DNA of 45,692 nt from Cyanobacteria bacterium GSL.Bin1 (GCA_009909085.1 JAAANX010000038.1:1-45692); one strand, 5' to 3'. Positions 1 to 8,864 are shown, numbered from the stretch's first letter. The notes: generated by a model not told the origin, from the sequence alone. Numbers and translations are program-made.

Positions 1-111
1 ATGCTGGCTTCGACAGATTTCAAGAAGCTGATTTAACTCTTCATAACTAATCCCCAGTAAACGTTTAACTTGCTTTGGATTTTTTTGAATGTAACTCCAA
101 GTATATTTCAT
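1..111 (-). CDS. Transposase N-terminal fragment, cut by window edge
   Basis: Reading from the ATG at 111 towards the window edge gives 37 residues that begin MKYTWSYIQKNPKQVKRLLG and continue with ISYEELNQLLE. This looks like the N-terminal helix-turn-helix lead of cyanobacterial IS5-like DDE transposases, in which an 'NP...KRLLGI' segment precedes the HTH. No catalytic residue is visible because the rest lies outside the window. The family assignment is inference from pattern memory. It could also be a relic, since neither terminal repeat nor C-terminus can be inspected. Confidence 0.55.
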   Translation of the reverse strand, partial: MKYTWSYIQKNPKQVKRLLGISYEELNQLLEICRSQH

Positions 112-176
112 CGCACACCACCCAAATTTTGTTTCAATCTTACCATGTTATTGCTATTATGGAGATGTCTAATAAA

Positions 177-563
177 TTATTGTTCTTGACTTTCATAAGT
201 AAAGAAATTTTGAAAAATCCCGATTGTTTTAAATCGATAGCTTGGCAATCCTGCCATTAAAGATAAATTCGTTTCATAAATACTAAATAAAAAATAGTTG
301 TGCCTCTCGGTTGATTGAGCAATCATCTCTTGGAGAGGTTTCTGTCCACTATCAACTAAATTATTACATTGACGTTCTAGAAAATCTCCTAACGTTTGCG
401 GGGCATCAGCACAAACTTCTTCTTTCAGGTAAGTGCCCATTTTTTCAGCAGCATATTCTTGATAAGCTTGACGGCGGGGGTTTGTAATTGCCATTGCACT
501 TCCGACACCAATAACAGCAATACTACTAATAAGAATGCTAATTTTCCAAGGCTTGAGTTTCAT
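177..563 (-). CDS. DUF4359-like exported or membrane-anchored protein
   Basis: A protein of 128 aa with a short basic N-terminus and one hydrophobic segment (about residues 7-25, ILISSIAVIGVGSAMAI) followed by NPRRQAYQEYAAEKM. This layout resembles the small cyanobacterial DUF4359 family, whose function is unknown. The segment may be a signal peptide or an uncleaved anchor. Three cysteines follow it. An ATG four codons upstream (575) is possible, but GGAG lies at a good distance before the ATG at 563, so that start was chosen. It is transcribed away from the tRNA gene, and no operon partner is visible. Confidence 0.7.
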   Translation of the reverse strand: MKLKPWKISILISSIAVIGVGSAMAITNPRRQAYQEYAAEKMGTYLKEEVCADAPQTLGDFLERQCNNLVDSGQKPLQEMIAQSTERHNYFLFSIYETNLSLMAGLPSYRFKTIGIFQNFFTYESQEQ

Positions 564-583
564 ACCAATCTCCATAAAGTGGG

Positions 584-614
584 TTGACGTTACTTGTGTT
601 TCCTATGTTAAGAT
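584..614 (+). promoter_or_regulatory. Possible sigma70-type promoter of tRNA-His
   Basis: TTGACG (584-589) and TAAGAT (609-614) are separated by 19 bases, about 18 bases before the tRNA. The spacing is slightly long, so this is a weak prediction. Confidence 0.35.
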
Positions 615-631
615 ACTACGTGTTAAGTAAT

Positions 632-705
632 GGCGAGCGTAGCCAAGTGGTTAAGGCAGCGGATTGTGGTTCCGCCATTCGTGGGTTCGAGTCCCATCGT
701 TCGCC
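632..705 (+). tRNA. tRNA-His (GTG anticodon)
   Basis: The sequence folds into a full cloverleaf. The acceptor strands are 633-639 and 698-704, with one G-U pair. G632 supplies the extra 5' G(-1) typical of histidine tRNA and can pair with discriminator C705. The anticodon loop is TTGTGGT within a GCGGA/TCCGC stem, giving anticodon GTG. The T arm is GTGGG-TTCGAGT-CCCAT. CCA is not encoded, which is common in cyanobacteria. A TTTTT run (707-711) follows directly and may end the transcript. Confidence 0.97.
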
Positions 706-831
706 CTTTTTAGAAGTACATTGTGGCCAGAGTTCATACAATACTTGCCGGAAAGATAGGCTTGTTCCTAACCCTGAAAAACCGATTAAAAGAGAGCTTC
801 TAAGAAAACCTTTCTGCTCATTGTGCATAAG

Positions 832-2307
832 TCATCTCTTCTTCCGTTGCCATGAGTTAATGGGATCAAAATCAGTGCCACTGACACCGGCAAAATTAGC
901 GGCAGTGCTTCCCACATCTTGCTGAGAAATCGCAATACTACAACCAGAAGTGTTAGACGAATGGACTTCTTTCACCCAAGCCGAACCTTTCACTTGCGCC
1001 TGAGAAATTTTCAGATCGGCATCAGGGGCAAAAACAAAACCACTGATTAGTGTCGTATCGCTAATATCAATGATCTCAGTATGGTTGCTTCCCCCATAAT
1101 TCGGATTCCCTTCTGGGTTGCCAAACTCGGCACTTCCATAAATGGCAACCTTACTAGCATCACTTGGATGGCCAATATAGGTAGTAACATTATTGGTCGT
1201 TCCCACACAGCTTGAAGTAGGAGCGCCAGTTGAATTAGCAGTCCCTGACATTGTGACATTCCCTTGTAAATAAATAGCAACTGTTGTCCCCGGCGGAGGA
1301 TTGATCAAAATCTGAGCATTACTGAGTTTAATTGAATCAGATCCTTGAAAAAAATAATTATAGACCTTGTCATCGGGGACATCGCCGGTACTACTATTAA
1401 AACTGCCGCAGTTATTGCTTAGTCCTGATACCAGCAAATTTGAACTTTGATCTGCTCTTTGGCTGTCGGGAATCCTGGGCAGCATTATGTAACAGTCTGA
1501 TGCATCCAGGCTAGTCAAGTTATACCTTACACTGGGGAGGTTAGGCAGTGCAGGGATCTTGCTGCCACTTTCAGTAATGGCAGGGTCGCCGCCGGCTGGA
1601 AACTCAAGAGTTCCCGGTGCAGTCAGCTTACTGGCACTTAGCTTTGAAGGATCACTTGGTAGAGATCCCTCTAAACAGATATCGGCTTTAATCGAAGCGT
1701 TGGTGGCAATATCTGCTGGCGGATCGACCTTATCAGCTAACCATAATCCGGGAACTCCTGCTGAACTGGAATCAATTTCAATCGGCAATGTCACTTCCAG
1801 AACGGTAACGGCACTTGAACTAGGACTTTCGCGTCCTTCTATCTTCAGAATTCCTGTGTTGTTATTAACTTGATAGTTTAAAATTCTGTATTGACCTTTG
1901 CTGAAACTGATCCAGGCTTGGTCATCATTGGTGGGATCAGCATCTACCATTTTTTTGGCTGCACTCACCCAATTGACCACTGAGGTCGCAGCAGTCGTTT
2001 GTGAACAAGCATCGGAGTCAGAAGTGGTGATGCTTGCTGCTGTTTCTGGCCAATTCGCTAAATTTTTATCAACGAATACTGGAAATCGATTCAAATAAGA
2101 CAGGGTCTCAACAATACCCGCTTCTGTCAGCGAGAGACTCTGTGACGATTGTTGCCGTATGACTGTAGTTTCCCGATCTCTTTGGGAAGTCCTAAATAAT
2201 GTCATTCCCACGACAATCATAATTAATCCGATCCCAGTAATTAACGGGATAACAAAGCCTCGGTTGTTGCCGTAACCAATTAGGATAAACTTTAATTTAG
2301 AATTCAT
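832..2307 (-). CDS. PilX/HpsA-like minor pilin
   Basis: A 491-aa protein with a short leader and the type IV pilin-like hydrophobic helix at about residues 16-38 (RGFVIPLITGIGLIMIVVG). The helix is followed by the amphipathic 'SLSLTEAGIVETLSYLNRFP' stretch typical of PilX-like proteins. The long, Ser/Asn/Gly-rich head has six or more cysteines and predicted beta structure. It lacks the Glu5 of major pilins. It is the last gene of a minus-strand operon after PilV-, FimT- and PilW-type genes, with a 111-base gap before it. It probably sits at the tip of a pilus or pseudopilus. The N-terminus also resembles the much larger HpsA at 18673. The precise class (PilX versus HpsA-like) is uncertain. 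Confidence 0.75.
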   Translation of the reverse strand: MNSKLKFILIGYGNNRGFVIPLITGIGLIMIVVGMTLFRTSQRDRETTVIRQQSSQSLSLTEAGIVETLSYLNRFPVFVDKNLANWPETAASITTSDSDACSQTTAATSVVNWVSAAKKMVDADPTNDDQAWISFSKGQYRILNYQVNNNTGILKIEGRESPSSSAVTVLEVTLPIEIDSSSAGVPGLWLADKVDPPADIATNASIKADICLEGSLPSDPSKLSASKLTAPGTLEFPAGGDPAITESGSKIPALPNLPSVRYNLTSLDASDCYIMLPRIPDSQRADQSSNLLVSGLSNNCGSFNSSTGDVPDDKVYNYFFQGSDSIKLSNAQILINPPPGTTVAIYLQGNVTMSGTANSTGAPTSSCVGTTNNVTTYIGHPSDASKVAIYGSAEFGNPEGNPNYGGSNHTEIIDISDTTLISGFVFAPDADLKISQAQVKGSAWVKEVHSSNTSGCSIAISQQDVGSTAANFAGVSGTDFDPINSWQRKKR

Positions 2308-2418
2308 AGCACGAATTAGCTATCCTAAATTGTCCAATTTAGAATACGTTTGCATTGTGACACGAAATAATATTGTTGACATCAGTGCCAAACACTTAAT
2401 TTAGTGTCATTGACTCAA

Positions 2419-3318
2419 TCAATTACTGCGGGTAGACGCTCTCGCTCTTATTGTGTAGTTTTTGCTGGATGTGTCTTCTAAATCTCCAATTAGAGTGATT
2501 GTCGCTTCTCTTCCATCGTTTTGTACACAGGTGTAAACGCCGCCATTAACTCCCTCATTGCCATTGAGCGTTTCATTGGCATTACAGTTGGGCGGAGGAG
2601 CAGTATCAGCAATGCGATCAGCCAACATATTTCCGGACCAAGTACTTACTACCCCAACTGGATCACCCATTGAGACAGCTTGGGATAAGTTAGATCCGAG
2701 ATTAAGCGTAGTTACACCAGAGGCAGTAGCTACACTACTGACCGTATAGGTGCCTGCACTGCCAATTCTTACTGTATCGCTGCTTGCAAAATCGCAACTG
2801 GGTGAGGGAACGGTTACGGAACTATCGCCACTAGCGGCATCGCTATCAAGGGAGCTGAGCTTGCGATAAGTGCCATCAGCGCAAAAATTGGGACCCCAGC
2901 GCTTCAAAACGCGAGGACCTTGCCAAGGAGTTGCTGCGGGCTCTGTATAGTAAATAATCCTTTCGGGGACACCGGGAACTTGTAGAATTAATACACACGC
3001 CAAATCATCACTGGTATCAGTGCAATCTTCAGTAAAACTGGGCGCATCCGTAGCGGTGCTAATGCTACTATCCGCGGCAATTGCTTCAGCCATTTTGATT
3101 TCTTCAGCAATAAAGTCTGCTGCGCGATTCAGTTCACTGCGTCGTTGGGTTTCTTTTTCTGCTTCTTTGCTCTCTTGCAAAAGATAAGTCATGCCAACAT
3201 TCAAACCGGCAACGACAATGCCTGTAATCACTAAGCTGGCTAGGAGTTCAACGAGGGTAAATCCCTGATTGGTCGTCTTAGTTCGTATTGCAATTGGCTG
3301 CGGTCGGGCTGTTAACAT
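2419..3318 (-). CDS. PilW-type minor pilin with shared beta module
   Basis: A 299-aa protein with a prepilin peptidase site and pilin helix, NQG^FTLVELLASLVITGIV (about residues 17-35), including Glu5 of the mature form. The region after the helix (RRSELNRAADFIAEEIKMAE) matches the PilW/HpsC pattern. Residues 151-227 hold a module with the core VRIGSAGTYTV that is also present in the PilV-type protein of the same operon. Its start overlaps the preceding FimT-like gene by 41 bases, which suggests translational coupling. It is likely an inner-membrane-anchored minor pilin or pseudopilin. The cargo is unknown. Confidence 0.8.
   Translation of the reverse strand: MLTARPQPIAIRTKTTNQGFTLVELLASLVITGIVVAGLNVGMTYLLQESKEAEKETQRRSELNRAADFIAEEIKMAEAIAADSSISTATDAPSFTEDCTDTSDDLACVLILQVPGVPERIIYYTEPAATPWQGPRVLKRWGPNFCADGTYRKLSSLDSDAASGDSSVTVPSPSCDFASSDTVRIGSAGTYTVSSVATASGVTTLNLGSNLSQAVSMGDPVGVVSTWSGNMLADRIADTAPPPNCNANETLNGNEGVNGGVYTCVQNDGREATITLIGDLEDTSSKNYTIRARASTRSN
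2638..2868 (-). other. Shared beta-rich module, copy in PilW-type protein
   Basis: This stretch encodes about 77 residues (151-227) starting YRKLSSL, with SGDSSVTV, the core VRIGSAGTYTV and LGSNLSQAVS. The same order of motifs is found at 4107-4334 in the PilV-type gene. The DNA has diverged, so the duplication is not recent. Confidence 0.8.
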
Positions 3319-3802
3319 CGCCGGTATAATCTCCTGTTCTAATTATTCCTAAGGGGCTAGACATCACTAAACATTTTTTGTTGTGGTTATCGGGAGCGTT
3401 TTCAATAAAAAAAACAAGGGTTCCTGAACTACCAATGGTATTTGTTCCTCGGAAAGAAAACGCCACTTCGTTACTAGGGGCATCGGTACTCAAACCAACT
3501 CTTGAGGAAAAATCAGGCTCGATCAAACAACTACCTCTAATTTCGTTGCTATTACTTTGATCAATTTCAGCGATGCAAGTTTGGCTTTGTCTAACTGCAT
3601 CATCGCGGGATTGTTGCAGGGCTCCCTGAGCTTTAGCCAGAGCATCTTTGACTTGTACATTGTTATACCAAGTGAGGAGGCTCGGTGCCGATATCGCAGC
3701 AAGAATTCCCACCATGACAGTAATAATAATTACTTCGAGAAGCGTAAAGCCTTGCACAGTACTAATAGAAGCCTTTTTCGGATTAACAGTCAAATGACGC
3801 AT
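3278..3802 (-). CDS. FimT/GspH-type pseudopilin
   Basis: A protein of about 174 aa with the prepilin motif QG^FTLLEVIIITVMVGILAA followed by ISAPSLLTWYNNVQVKDALAKAQGALQQSRDDAVRQSQ, the classic N-terminus of FimT/GspH minor pilins. The C-terminal half has predicted beta strands and paired cysteines (residues 76 and 91 of the 174). The ATG at 3802 overlaps the end of the PilV-type gene by 20 bases. A further in-frame ATG at 3820 overlaps by 38, and neither has a clear ribosome site, so coupling to the upstream gene is likely. It probably initiates assembly with the neighbouring minor pilins. Confidence 0.8.
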   Translation of the reverse strand: MRHLTVNPKKASISTVQGFTLLEVIIITVMVGILAAISAPSLLTWYNNVQVKDALAKAQGALQQSRDDAVRQSQTCIAEIDQSNSNEIRGSCLIEPDFSSRVGLSTDAPSNEVAFSFRGTNTIGSSGTLVFFIENAPDNHNKKCLVMSSPLGIIRTGDYTGDVNSPTAANCNTN

Positions 3803-4544
3803 AAGGAATAATCTCAGCATAGTTTTCAGTTAAAAGGGCATCTTCTTTGGCAGTGGTTGAGGCAGATGAAAACTCATTTTGCGATAGGTCATACACGGCA
3901 TATTCCACAGTAAGAACATCATAAGGCTCTTGATTTTTGGGACTGAGACGAATTTGTATGGTGTAGTTGTATCCTGACTTAACGCCAGTTTGTTCATAAG
4001 TGAGGGTACTATCTCCAGTTTGAGCCGAACCGCTGCCATAACGGGTACGAGTATGCAGGAAATCTCGAAATTGATCGGCATATCCTGAGTCGCGATCAGG
4101 TGCATTACAGTAGGCTATTGCTGCTACAGTTTTCTCAGCTGCAACACTTTGAGATAAATTTGAGTCAAGAGTAAGAGTAGGAGGAGTAGAACTCTTATCA
4201 ACACTGTTAACTGTATAGGTACCAGCACTCCCGATTCTGACTTCATCATTACTGGCAAAATAACTGCTAGAGGAATTAATGGTAATGGTATTGTCACCAG
4301 AATTGGCATTACTGGCTAAGGAATTCCGTTTATAGTTAGTACTTTCATTCCTAACAATCTCTAAGTCTTCTTCGATCAGTTTTACTGCTTCACTTTCCTT
4401 GAGAGCTTTGGATTTCAGCAATGCCGCCATGACAATCGTTTGCAGCATAACCAGAGTAAAAGTTGTTGCCATAAGAATGCCAACAATTGTTTCCAGGAGA
4501 GATAAACCTTCTTCTGGGTTGGCTGGGTTGAGTTTAGTTCTCAT
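3783..4544 (-). CDS. PilV-type minor pilin with shared beta module
   Basis: A 253-aa protein with the prepilin helix EEG^LSLLETIVGILMATTF (about residues 11-30) and the PilV-like continuation LLKSKALKESEAVKLIEEDLEIVRNE. Residues 71-146 carry the beta module with the core VRIGSAGTYTV that is shared with the PilW-type protein two genes downstream. The rest of the head (DQFRDFLHTRTRYG...) resembles other cyanobacterial PilV/HpsB heads only loosely. Its start overlaps the end of the small ORF at 4534-4764 by 11 bases, and its own end overlaps the FimT-type gene. Confidence 0.78.
   Translation of the reverse strand: MRTKLNPANPEEGLSLLETIVGILMATTFTLVMLQTIVMAALLKSKALKESEAVKLIEEDLEIVRNESTNYKRNSLASNANSGDNTITINSSSSYFASNDEVRIGSAGTYTVNSVDKSSTPPTLTLDSNLSQSVAAEKTVAAIAYCNAPDRDSGYADQFRDFLHTRTRYGSGSAQTGDSTLTYEQTGVKSGYNYTIQIRLSPKNQEPYDVLTVEYAVYDLSQNEFSSASTTAKEDALLTENYAEIIPYASFDC
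4107..4334 (-). other. Shared beta-rich module, copy in PilV-type protein
   Basis: Encodes about 76 residues (71-146) starting YKRNSLA, with SGDNTITI, VRIGSAGTYTV and LDSNLSQSVA. It can be aligned over nearly its full length to residues 151-227 of the PilW-type protein. Sequence outside the module is not similar between the two proteins. Confidence 0.8.
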
Positions 4545-4764
4545 GATTGTTGAGACCTCTAATTAAGTAACATAGATGTGCAAATGAGGAATTATTTTGC
4601 TTAACGTTGCCAAGTCTCGGTTGCGATCTTCTGTTGCATCGTAAAACCATCATGGTTAGACCCAGACTGGTGACTAGGAGTAAGACAAAGCCGCGATCGC
4701 GCTGCTGAGGCGGTAAGTTATATCGAGTGAGGGTGAGAGAGAAGCGAAAGATTTGAGAATTCAT
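4534..4764 (-). pseudogene. Truncated PilX-like pilin start, probably frameshifted
   Basis: The first 40 residues (MNSQIFRFSLTLTRY..., then RGFVLLLVTSLGLTMMV) match the layout of the PilX-like protein at 832-2307, which starts MNSKLKF and has RGFVIPLITGIGLIMIV. After MMV the reading frame turns into basic residues that do not look like a pilin. A +1 frame continues DGFTMQQKIATETWQR and then stops, which fits the normal PilX continuation better. This suggests a frameshift and loss of the head domain. The ORF still overlaps the PilV-type start by 11 bases, so it may be translated as a leader. It could alternatively be a real tiny pilin. Confidence 0.5.
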
Positions 4765-4866
4765 CGTTTACCGATACTAGTGAAGTATAAGGATTAGAAC
4801 TTTAATCTGTAACTCTACTAAATTATGTGATTATTATAATTTATTATTGTGATATAAATCAATATA

Positions 4867-4887
4867 AGGGCTAATTTTTTGAGCCCT
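4867..4887. promoter_or_regulatory. Small inverted repeat between divergent genes
   Basis: AGGGCT and AGCCCT enclose a T-rich 9-base loop, in the 270-base gap between the pilin operon (minus) and the M16 peptidase (plus). It may be an operator or part of a leader. Nothing else distinct was seen in this AT-rich gap. Confidence 0.3.
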
Positions 4888-5034
4888 AACCCAAGTAAGT
4901 TCTGCTCTTCCTTCCGAATTCTCCACCTGTGTAGAACAGAACTAAATTATTCCCACAAAGATTGTGTCTGTAAGAAGAATTCTGGCAACGGATCGCTAAG
5001 ATTGAAGTAATGCTCACTGTAATTCAACCAACGC

Positions 5035-6312
5035 ATGACAACGACTGCTCTTAATACCCCAACAATCCATCAACCGAGTAATGGCTTAACGATTATTGCT
5101 GAACAAATTCCCGTCGAAGCGGTTAACCTAAATATTTGGTTTCAAGTGGGTTCTGCGGTAGAACCCGATGCAATCAACGGGATGGCTCATTTTCTAGAAC
5201 ACATGATGTTTAAGGGAACCCCGAACCTCGATCCTGGAGAGTTCGACCGTTTAGTCGAACAGCGCGGGGGAGTGATGAATGCAGCGACCAGTCAAGATTA
5301 TACCCACTATTACATTACGACGACACCGCAAGATTTTGCTGAACTGGCTCCGTTGCAGCTGGAGTTAGTGAGTAACCCCAGTCTCCCGGAAGACGAGTTT
5401 ATGCGGGAAAAAAAGGTGGTTTTAGAAGAAATTCGCCGGAGTGAGGATAATAGCAGGCGTCGAACCTACGCTCGCGCGATGGAGACGTGTTTTGAGTTGC
5501 TTCCCTACCGCCGTCCGGTTTTAGGTCCAGCAGAGGTCATTTCGGAAGTCACCCCACAGCAGATGCGCGAATTTCATCGTCAGTGGTATTATCCCCAAAC
5601 CATGACGGTGAGCGCAGTGGGAAATTTGCCCGTTGAGACGCTAATTGATACAGTTACGGAGGCGTGGGATAAAATTGCTCCCCAATGTTATGCTCCCTCT
5701 CCAACCCCTCTCTCCTTCCCCGAACCAGAAGCCCCCTTTTCTGAGATCGTGCGCCGTGCTTACACTGATCCTCAACTCCAACAAGCCCGGCTTGTCATGC
5801 TGTGGCGCGTTCCCGGTTTAAATGATTTGCAAGAAACTTATGCCTTAGATGTTTTAGCAGCAATTTTGGGTCAGGGCAAAGCGTCTCGTTTGTTCCGCCA
5901 ACTTCGAGAAGAAGAAAAATTAGTCAGCGCGATCGCGGCAGGAAATTCCAGTCAAAAATTACAAGGATATTTTTCGGTTTCAGCCCGTTTACCTGTAGAA
6001 AACTTGGAGAAGGTTGAAACTGCAATTCAGGAGCAAATTCGACAATTACAAGAAGAACCCGTTAGTGGTAGCGATTTAAAGCGGATTCAAACTAAAATTG
6101 CCAACCACTATATTTTTGAGAATGAAAAACCCAGCGATCGCGCTAATCTTTATGGTTATTTCTTCTCCCAATTAGGAGACCTCAAGCCAGCATTTAATTA
6201 TCCTGAAATTATCCGTCATTTGACTCCAGAAGAGATTCAACAGGCAGCCCAACGTTATCTTTCTCCTGATGCTTATGGGATTGTAACCTTATCTCCACCC
6301 TCCTCACATTAA
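5035..6312 (+). CDS. M16 family zinc peptidase
   Basis: A 425-aa protein with the inverted zinc motif HXXEH at residues 52-56 (HFLEHMMFKGT) and a downstream acidic segment (VVLEEIRRSEDNSRR) that should provide the third zinc ligand. The C-terminal half has the R/Y-type M16 inactive domain pattern (LRQLREEEKLVSAI, YFSVSARLP). Length is normal for a bacterial processing-protease subunit. Cyanobacteria often carry two such genes side by side, but only one is seen here. The substrate is unknown. A strong hairpin follows, so transcription probably ends with this gene. Confidence 0.92.
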   Translation: MTTTALNTPTIHQPSNGLTIIAEQIPVEAVNLNIWFQVGSAVEPDAINGMAHFLEHMMFKGTPNLDPGEFDRLVEQRGGVMNAATSQDYTHYYITTTPQDFAELAPLQLELVSNPSLPEDEFMREKKVVLEEIRRSEDNSRRRTYARAMETCFELLPYRRPVLGPAEVISEVTPQQMREFHRQWYYPQTMTVSAVGNLPVETLIDTVTEAWDKIAPQCYAPSPTPLSFPEPEAPFSEIVRRAYTDPQLQQARLVMLWRVPGLNDLQETYALDVLAAILGQGKASRLFRQLREEEKLVSAIAAGNSSQKLQGYFSVSARLPVENLEKVETAIQEQIRQLQEEPVSGSDLKRIQTKIANHYIFENEKPSDRANLYGYFFSQLGDLKPAFNYPEIIRHLTPEEIQQAAQRYLSPDAYGIVTLSPPSSH

Positions 6313-6318
6313 TGAAAA

Positions 6319-6368
6319 ATGCGATTGATTCTGCTAGCAATGCTAACGGCTCAATCGCATAGCTTTTT
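6319..6368. terminator. Rho-independent terminator, probably bidirectional
   Basis: A perfect 10-base stem (ATGCGATTGA at 6319-6328 with TCAATCGCAT at 6351-6360) is followed by AGCTTTTT on plus and preceded by AAAAA. It can therefore end both the M16 transcript and the converging small membrane protein transcript. Confidence 0.85.
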
Positions 6369-6388
6369 GTTATGAATACTGGCAAACT

Positions 6389-6781
6389 TTAACCGCCAAA
6401 AAGGGTACCAATCAGGCCAATGACTAATCCAATCACAACAAAAATGATCGCAATAATTAAAATCCAATATTGAAAGCCGTAGAGTTTTCGTAATTCTCCT
6501 AAAGCACCCATCAGATTTTCAATATCTCTACCTTCGGTATCAACAATCAATTGAAAAGACTTAGCGGCTTTGATTGTCCAAAAACCAATAATTCCCTGAA
6601 CAACACCTTGCACTAACGCTGTAAATCCCCCTCTTGTAATGGCAATCAACCCGGAAATTGCACTAATTATCCCGACAGCAATGAGGAAATAGGCTACAAA
6701 TTTCATTGTTGAGGCAAGATTTTGGATTAATTCATTTTGAGAATTATTAAATTCATATTCTTGAGAAAATTCTGAGGTCAT
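6389..6781 (-). CDS. Small membrane protein, possibly DUF5362-like
   Basis: A 130-aa protein with three or four hydrophobic segments: about residues 26-48 (MKFVAYFLIAVGIISAISGLI), a Gly/Val-rich hairpin at 50-70, and a strong C-terminal helix at 104-128 (WILIIAIIFVVIGLVIGLIG). A conserved-looking amphipathic loop (VDTEGRDIENLMGALGELRKLY) lies before the last helix. It resembles small DUF5362 proteins, but this is from memory and uncertain. A hairpin shared with the ilvC downstream region overlaps its ribosome-site area. No function can be assigned. Confidence 0.6.
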   Translation of the reverse strand: MTSEFSQEYEFNNSQNELIQNLASTMKFVAYFLIAVGIISAISGLIAITRGGFTALVQGVVQGIIGFWTIKAAKSFQLIVDTEGRDIENLMGALGELRKLYGFQYWILIIAIIFVVIGLVIGLIGTLFGG

Positions 6782-6925
6782 GACTGTCTACCTATAACTA
6801 AGAAGTCGCTTAAATTATAGGTTGATCAGCCATTAATTAGGAAAAAAATTAACGCTTCTTCAACCCGCTAAACATTTTAATCAATTTCATCTAAGATCAT
6901 GATTCAGATCAGCTGCTTTTTCCTC
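6782..6925 (-). pseudogene. Decayed copy of ilvC 3' end and downstream region
   Basis: Bases 6782-6875 align with 7653-7747, which covers the last codons of ilvC and the hairpin after it. The shared order is GACTGTC, ACCTATAA, TTATAGGT, ATCAGCCATT, AAAAATTAAC, then TTCAACC and CTAAACAT. On the minus strand the relic still reads MFSGLKKR-stop where ilvC reads MFSWLKKG-stop. A further piece (6898-6920) resembles an internal ilvC segment at about 8484. The coding frame upstream is lost. The left boundary is approximate. Confidence 0.6.
6790..6822 (-). promoter_or_regulatory. Hairpin in the leader of the small membrane protein
   Basis: ACCTATAA and TTATAGGT (8 bp, perfect) lie 9 bases ahead of the start codon at 6781. 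The only purine-rich ribosome site, AGGT, is inside one arm, so folding could hide it. The same hairpin exists after ilvC (7661-7696). Confidence 0.4.
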
Positions 6926-6955
6926 TTGAACGATCTGAACCAGAAAGGAGTGGCA

Positions 6956-7561
6956 CTAGGCAGGCATAACATCATCTAATCGTAACTCTAATTCGGGAAA
7001 AAGGGAGGAAGCAATCAAATCTCCTAAACGATATTGTTCTTGCTGATAAATCCCATTAACTAAGTAGCAGATGGTAAAAGTCGGTTGTTTAGGACTGCCG
7101 ATAAACTGTACTCCCCCTAACCCTCGAAAATCAATAATCCAATATTCCGGAATATTGAGAAAAGCATATTCTTCTACTTTTCTGGCATAATCATCTTGCC
7201 AATTACCACTCACCACTTCTGCCACTAATTGAATCGTACTGCCATTACAAATGACAGGTTCTTTTTCCCACAATGGTTCTTGATGAAGTTGCGCTTTATC
7301 TAAGACAACAGTATCGGGACGAAGGGCAGTTGCTTCTGCGCAGAGGGGTTTAATTAAGCAGGTTTTTGGAACTAACCAATTGTAATGATTACGAAAAATT
7401 TCTAAATAAATTCTACCTGCGATACTGCCAGCAACTTCTTCATGAGGTCCCGTTGGTTCCATATCCCGCAGTTCTCCATCAATGAGTTCATAACGGGTAT
7501 TATCTCGATATTGGGCGAGAAATTCCTCGAAAGTCAGTGCTGATGTTGAAGTATAATTCAT
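6956..7561 (-). CDS. Uma2 family endonuclease-like protein (DUF820)
   Basis: A 201-aa protein showing the whole Uma2 pattern: FEEFLAQYRDNTRYELIDGEL at the N-terminus, the central RPDTVVLD, the acidic VAEVVSGNWQDDYARKVEEY and PEYWIIDFRG. The D...E-V...K arrangement matches the PD-(D/E)XK-like core of the family. Uma2 genes are very numerous in cyanobacteria, and their role is not settled. The gene stands between two related copies of the ilvC downstream sequence, which suggests it arrived or moved with a local duplication. No good ribosome site was seen. Confidence 0.9.
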   Translation of the reverse strand: MNYTSTSALTFEEFLAQYRDNTRYELIDGELRDMEPTGPHEEVAGSIAGRIYLEIFRNHYNWLVPKTCLIKPLCAEATALRPDTVVLDKAQLHQEPLWEKEPVICNGSTIQLVAEVVSGNWQDDYARKVEEYAFLNIPEYWIIDFRGLGGVQFIGSPKQPTFTICYLVNGIYQQEQYRLGDLIASSLFPELELRLDDVMPA

Positions 7562-7660
7562 CGCTAAGAGGGTGAATCAGGTTTAATCTCATATTTCTCA
7601 GGAAAACTCCTAGTTCTAAATATAAGCGTTGCAGATCAGCGCATTGGATATGATGACTGT

Positions 7661-7696
7661 CACCTATAATCTAAGAAACCCCTTCAGTTATAGGTG
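7661..7696 (-). terminator. Hairpin downstream of ilvC
   Basis: CACCTATAA (7661-7669) and TTATAGGTG (7688-7696) form a 9-bp stem starting 26 bases after the ilvC stop. No U-run follows on the minus strand, so it may act as an RNA end stabiliser rather than a classical terminator. Confidence 0.45.
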
Positions 7697-7721
7697 CATC
7701 AGCCATTCACTGCTAGAAAAA

Positions 7722-8732
<1,011 letters not shown>

Positions 8733-8806
8733 TTATCCTTTGTCTATCCTTGGTTGTAAGTCTTCTATCGTATCCTATAAGCGCGATCCACTACAAGGAA
8801 CAACAA

Positions 8807-8834
8807 TTGATAATTAATAATTAACAATTAATCA
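8807..8834 (+). repeat. Heptamer array, four units
   Basis: TTGATAA, TTAATAA, TTAACAA and TTAATCA follow one another in the gap between divergent ilvC and the glycosyltransferase. It resembles the short tandemly repeated heptamers known from cyanobacterial intergenic DNA, and recalls the TTRGTCA arrays elsewhere in this window. Confidence 0.6.
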
Positions 8835-8864
8835 TGAAGTTTAAACCGATTGCCAATCATTCAT

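Noticed and set aside
616-828. Minus-strand reading frame of 70 aa over the tRNA-His gene
   Set aside because: It is antisense to the tRNA and has no family-like composition.
8850-8864. TTG start five codons ahead of the glycosyltransferase ATG
   Set aside because: GT2 proteins of this type begin right before the SIIIPTYN strand, which fits the ATG at 8865.
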